From Rhizobiales bacterium YIM 77505 (GTDB lineage: Bacteria > Pseudomonadota > Alphaproteobacteria > Rhizobiales > Beijerinckiaceae), in contig JQNH01000001.1 of the NCBI GenBank assembly GCA_000745135.1, positions 4,077,501 through 4,141,500 on the forward strand: DNA of 64,000 nucleotides. Direction: 5' to 3'. Made by a program: the position numbers and the translations under genes. Below the pieces are notes generated by a model that worked only from the letters and a program-made list of their open reading frames with translations, did not search any database and was not told where the DNA came from. This document shows, one piece after another, positions 62,430-64,000 of this stretch (its first letter is position 1; the number at the start of each line of letters is the position of its first letter).

Positions 62430-63344
62430 ATGAAGGCCCTCTTCATCGGCCAAGCCTATATCGACGTCACCTTCCTGACGGACGAGATCCCGACGGGGGA
62501 CGAGAAGGCGGTGGCGCAGGACTATTCCATCTCCTTCGGCGGCAACGCGGTCACCGCCGCCTTCTGCTGCGCAAAGCTCGGCATCGCCCCCGACCTCCTC
62601 GCCTCCGTCGCCGATGATTGGCTCGGGCGCATGTTCATCGATATGGCGGCCAAATATGGGATCTCCGTCCACCACCGAAAGGTGAGGGAGTCGTCCCTCT
62701 CCTTCATTATGCCTCATGGCGGCAAGCGAGCCATCGTCCGTTGCCGCGACGACCATTATCTGCACCCCTTTCCGCCCCTCAACCTTGAGGGCTGCCAGGC
62801 GCTGCACCTCGATGGCCATCAGCCGGACGCCGCCATCTACTACGCAAAGGCGTGCAGGGAGGCCGGCATCCTCACTTCCCTCGACGGCGGCGGCTTGCGC
62901 GCGAATACGCATGAGCTCCTCGCCTTCATCGATGTCGCCGTGGTGGCGGAGAGGCTGTGCGAGCAGATGCGCCTGACGCCGACCGAGATGCTCGACTATC
63001 TCAAGGGCCGCGGCTGCCGGATCGGCGGTGTCACTCTCGGCGAGCGGGGCATGGTTTGGTATGATGAAGCGGGCATGAAGCGGGTCCTTCCAGCGCTCGA
63101 CGTTCCTGCCTCGCTCGTGGTCGATACCAACGGCGCCGGCGACATCTTCCATGGGGCTTATGTCTACTCGGCGATGGCGCGGCCGCAGGCCTCCTGGCTC
63201 GATCACTTCGTGTTCGCCCGCGCGGCATCGGCCCATTCGATCCAGCATCTCGGCAATGAGGCGAGCCTGCCGACCCTCGACCAGATCGCCGCTACCGAGG
63301 CGCGCTTCCCCGAGAAGCAGGTCGACCTTGCACCGGCCTCCTGA
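62430..63344 (+). CDS. PfkB-family carbohydrate kinase
   Basis: A 304-aa ribokinase-type sugar kinase. The N-terminal GG motif is in ISFGGNAVTAAFCCAKLG, and the catalytic C-terminal motif is VVDTNGAGDIFHGAYVYSAM with the base Asp in GAGD. The start MKALFIGQAYIDVTF fits the family; the frame is open further upstream without homology. The sugar substrate is unknown. Confidence 0.9.
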   Translation: MKALFIGQAYIDVTFLTDEIPTGDEKAVAQDYSISFGGNAVTAAFCCAKLGIAPDLLASVADDWLGRMFIDMAAKYGISVHHRKVRESSLSFIMPHGGKRAIVRCRDDHYLHPFPPLNLEGCQALHLDGHQPDAAIYYAKACREAGILTSLDGGGLRANTHELLAFIDVAVVAERLCEQMRLTPTEMLDYLKGRGCRIGGVTLGERGMVWYDEAGMKRVLPALDVPASLVVDTNGAGDIFHGAYVYSAMARPQASWLDHFVFARAASAHSIQHLGNEASLPTLDQIAATEARFPEKQVDLAPAS

Positions 63345-63351
63345 GGAGCGT

Positions 63352-63666
63352 TCAGGAGACGAGCTTCAGCCCAACGATGCCGGCGACGATCAGGCCGATG
63401 CAGACGAGCCTCATCGCCGTCGCCGGCTCGCCGAAGAGGTGGATGCCGAGGAGCGCCGTCCCAATGGTGCCGACGCCCGTCCAGATGGCGTAGGCAGTCC
63501 CGACCGGCAGCGTCTTCAGGGCGAGGCCCAGGAGGCCAAGGCTCAGGATCATGCTGGCGAGCGTGAAAAGCGAAGGAACAAGGCGCGTGAAACCCTGCGT
63601 GTATTTGAGCCCGATCGCCCAGCCGATCTCGAACAGCCCCGCTACGAAAAGATAGACCCACGCCAC
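63352..63666 (-). CDS. SMR-family exporter, SugE/Gdx type (guanidinium exporter candidate)
   Basis: A 104-aa four-helix protein. The membrane-embedded Glu is in [20 protein letters not shown], and the sequence pattern ([30 protein letters not shown]) is that of SugE/Gdx and not EmrE. The start is the GTG at 63666, with GGAG six bases upstream. A GTG at 63711 opens the frame earlier but would translate the leader hairpins. The gene is convergent with the kinase gene. Confidence 0.88.
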   Translation of the reverse strand: MAWVYLFVAGLFEIGWAIGLKYTQGFTRLVPSLFTLASMILSLGLLGLALKTLPVGTAYAIWTGVGTIGTALLGIHLFGEPATAMRLVCIGLIVAGIVGLKLVS

Positions 63667-63685
63667 GATGAGCTCCGTCGGGGGC

Positions 63686-63738
63686 GGGGGCGTCCCCACC
63701 GTGATCGACACGGCGCAAGCCGGCGAGGTCGTCCTCGC
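63686..63738 (-). ncRNA. Candidate guanidine-II (mini-ykkC) riboswitch upstream of the SugE-type gene
   Basis: On the minus strand a perfect hairpin GCGAGG-ACGA-CCTCGC (63723-63738) has the ACGR loop diagnostic of guanidine-II RNAs. A second hairpin GGGG-ACGC-CCCC (63686-63697) follows after 25 bases, close to the ribosome site. The second loop differs from ACGR by its last base. Two hairpins, spacing and gene context fit the class. Confidence 0.5.
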
Positions 63739-63810
63739 GCCGCATCACCTAGGCAACCCTGCCCGCGTAGGCAACGGGGGCTGTCATGCAGGAGCGGCAG
63801 GAGGGCCTTG

Positions 63811-63857
63811 ACCTTGCCACATCTTTTGCTGAAGAGACGCCGCAAGGTTCCTTCAGC
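63811..63857 (+). ncRNA. Structured RNA segment upstream of purA (interleaved stems)
   Basis: Two perfect 7-bp helices interleave: ACCTTGC (63811-63817) with GCAAGGT (63842-63848), and GCTGAAG (63828-63834) with CTTCAGC (63851-63857). They could form a pseudoknot or switch between states, directly before a terminator. This suggests an attenuator, riboswitch or small RNA; no class was recognised. Confidence 0.4.
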
Positions 63858-63861
63858 GAAG

Positions 63862-63885
63862 CCCCGGCCTTGCGCCGGGGTTTTT
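63862..63885 (+). terminator. Intrinsic terminator upstream of purA
   Basis: The stem CCCCGGC-CTTGC-GCCGGGG is followed by TTTTT. No plus-strand protein gene ends nearby, so it must terminate a non-coding transcript or regulate purA itself, 29 bases before the purA ATG. Confidence 0.85.
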
Positions 63886-63913
63886 CGCGTGAGCGTCAGA
63901 TGAGGAGAGCGCC

Positions 63914-64000
63914 ATGGCGAATGTCGTCGTGGTCGGCGCCCAGTGGGGCGACGAAGGCAAGGGCAAGATCGTGGACTGGCTGTCGGAGCAGGCGGACGTC
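63914..64000 (+). CDS. purA: Adenylosuccinate synthetase PurA, 3' truncated by window edge
   Basis: The first 29 codons ([22 protein letters not shown]...) include the GTP-binding P-loop [11 protein letters not shown] that is diagnostic for PurA, the enzyme joining IMP and aspartate in AMP synthesis. GAGGAGAG precedes the ATG. The rest lies outside the window. Confidence 0.97.
   Translation, partial: MANVVVVGAQWGDEGKGKIVDWLSEQADV

Overview
This window looks like a GC-rich alphaproteobacterial chromosome, most likely from the Hyphomicrobiales (Rhizobiales; a Methylobacteriaceae, Beijerinckiaceae or Chelatococcaceae-type genome, not resolvable from sequence alone). The reasons are the tolQRAB / pal-cpoB-tilS-ftsH gene set, a CarD-family regulator, a DnaE2/ImuB mutasome remnant, tandem small outer-membrane beta-barrel genes under CtrA-type boxes, and hairpin-rich intergenic repeats common in this order.

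Layout. 1-1526: end of a nitrate/sulfonate/taurine-type ABC importer. 1773-13947: Tol-Pal envelope locus (tolQ, tolR, tolA, tolB, then pal, cpoB, tilS, ftsH), split between tolB and pal by a chromate-resistance pair (rhodanese-ChrB, ChrA) and minus-strand infA and cspA. 14012-16081: an IS481-family element sitting at the end of an IS630-family element, both at CTAG targets. 16235-21049: a large zinc-ribbon/class III cyclase/ATPase/TPR protein divergent from glmM. 21126-23145: two paralogous outer-membrane beta-barrel genes. 23149-27770: an RND efflux pump and its adaptor. 28040-30972: serC and serA. 31054-40240: a stress/low-oxygen-like block (PRC-barrel protein, hypothetical, DMT transporter, glutamine amidotransferase, CBS-BON protein, two universal stress proteins, small proteins, a TPC-type P1B ATPase), with two FNR/FixK-type boxes between the divergent CBS-BON and usp genes. 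40268-44518: an ABC importer of the iron(III)/phosphonate/polyamine class.

44757-52271 is the most interesting region. A LysR regulator is followed by a GalB-like LmbE/PIG-L protein, a GalC/LigK-like aldolase, a complete TRAP transporter (P, Q, M), a two-domain type I extradiol dioxygenase and a DUF1932-type dehydrogenase. Together they read as an uptake plus meta-cleavage pathway for an aromatic acid that ends in pyruvate and an oxo-acid. The gene combination differs from the textbook lig and gal pathways.

52297-64000: a conserved protein of unknown function, rmuC with a duplicated coiled-coil segment, a thermonuclease-like protein, an M48 lipoprotein protease, carD, a truncated imuB next to intact dnaE2, a PfkB kinase, a SugE-type SMR exporter preceded by a guanidine-II-like RNA, a structured RNA segment with a terminator, and the start of purA. 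No tRNA, rRNA or CRISPR array was recognised by eye.
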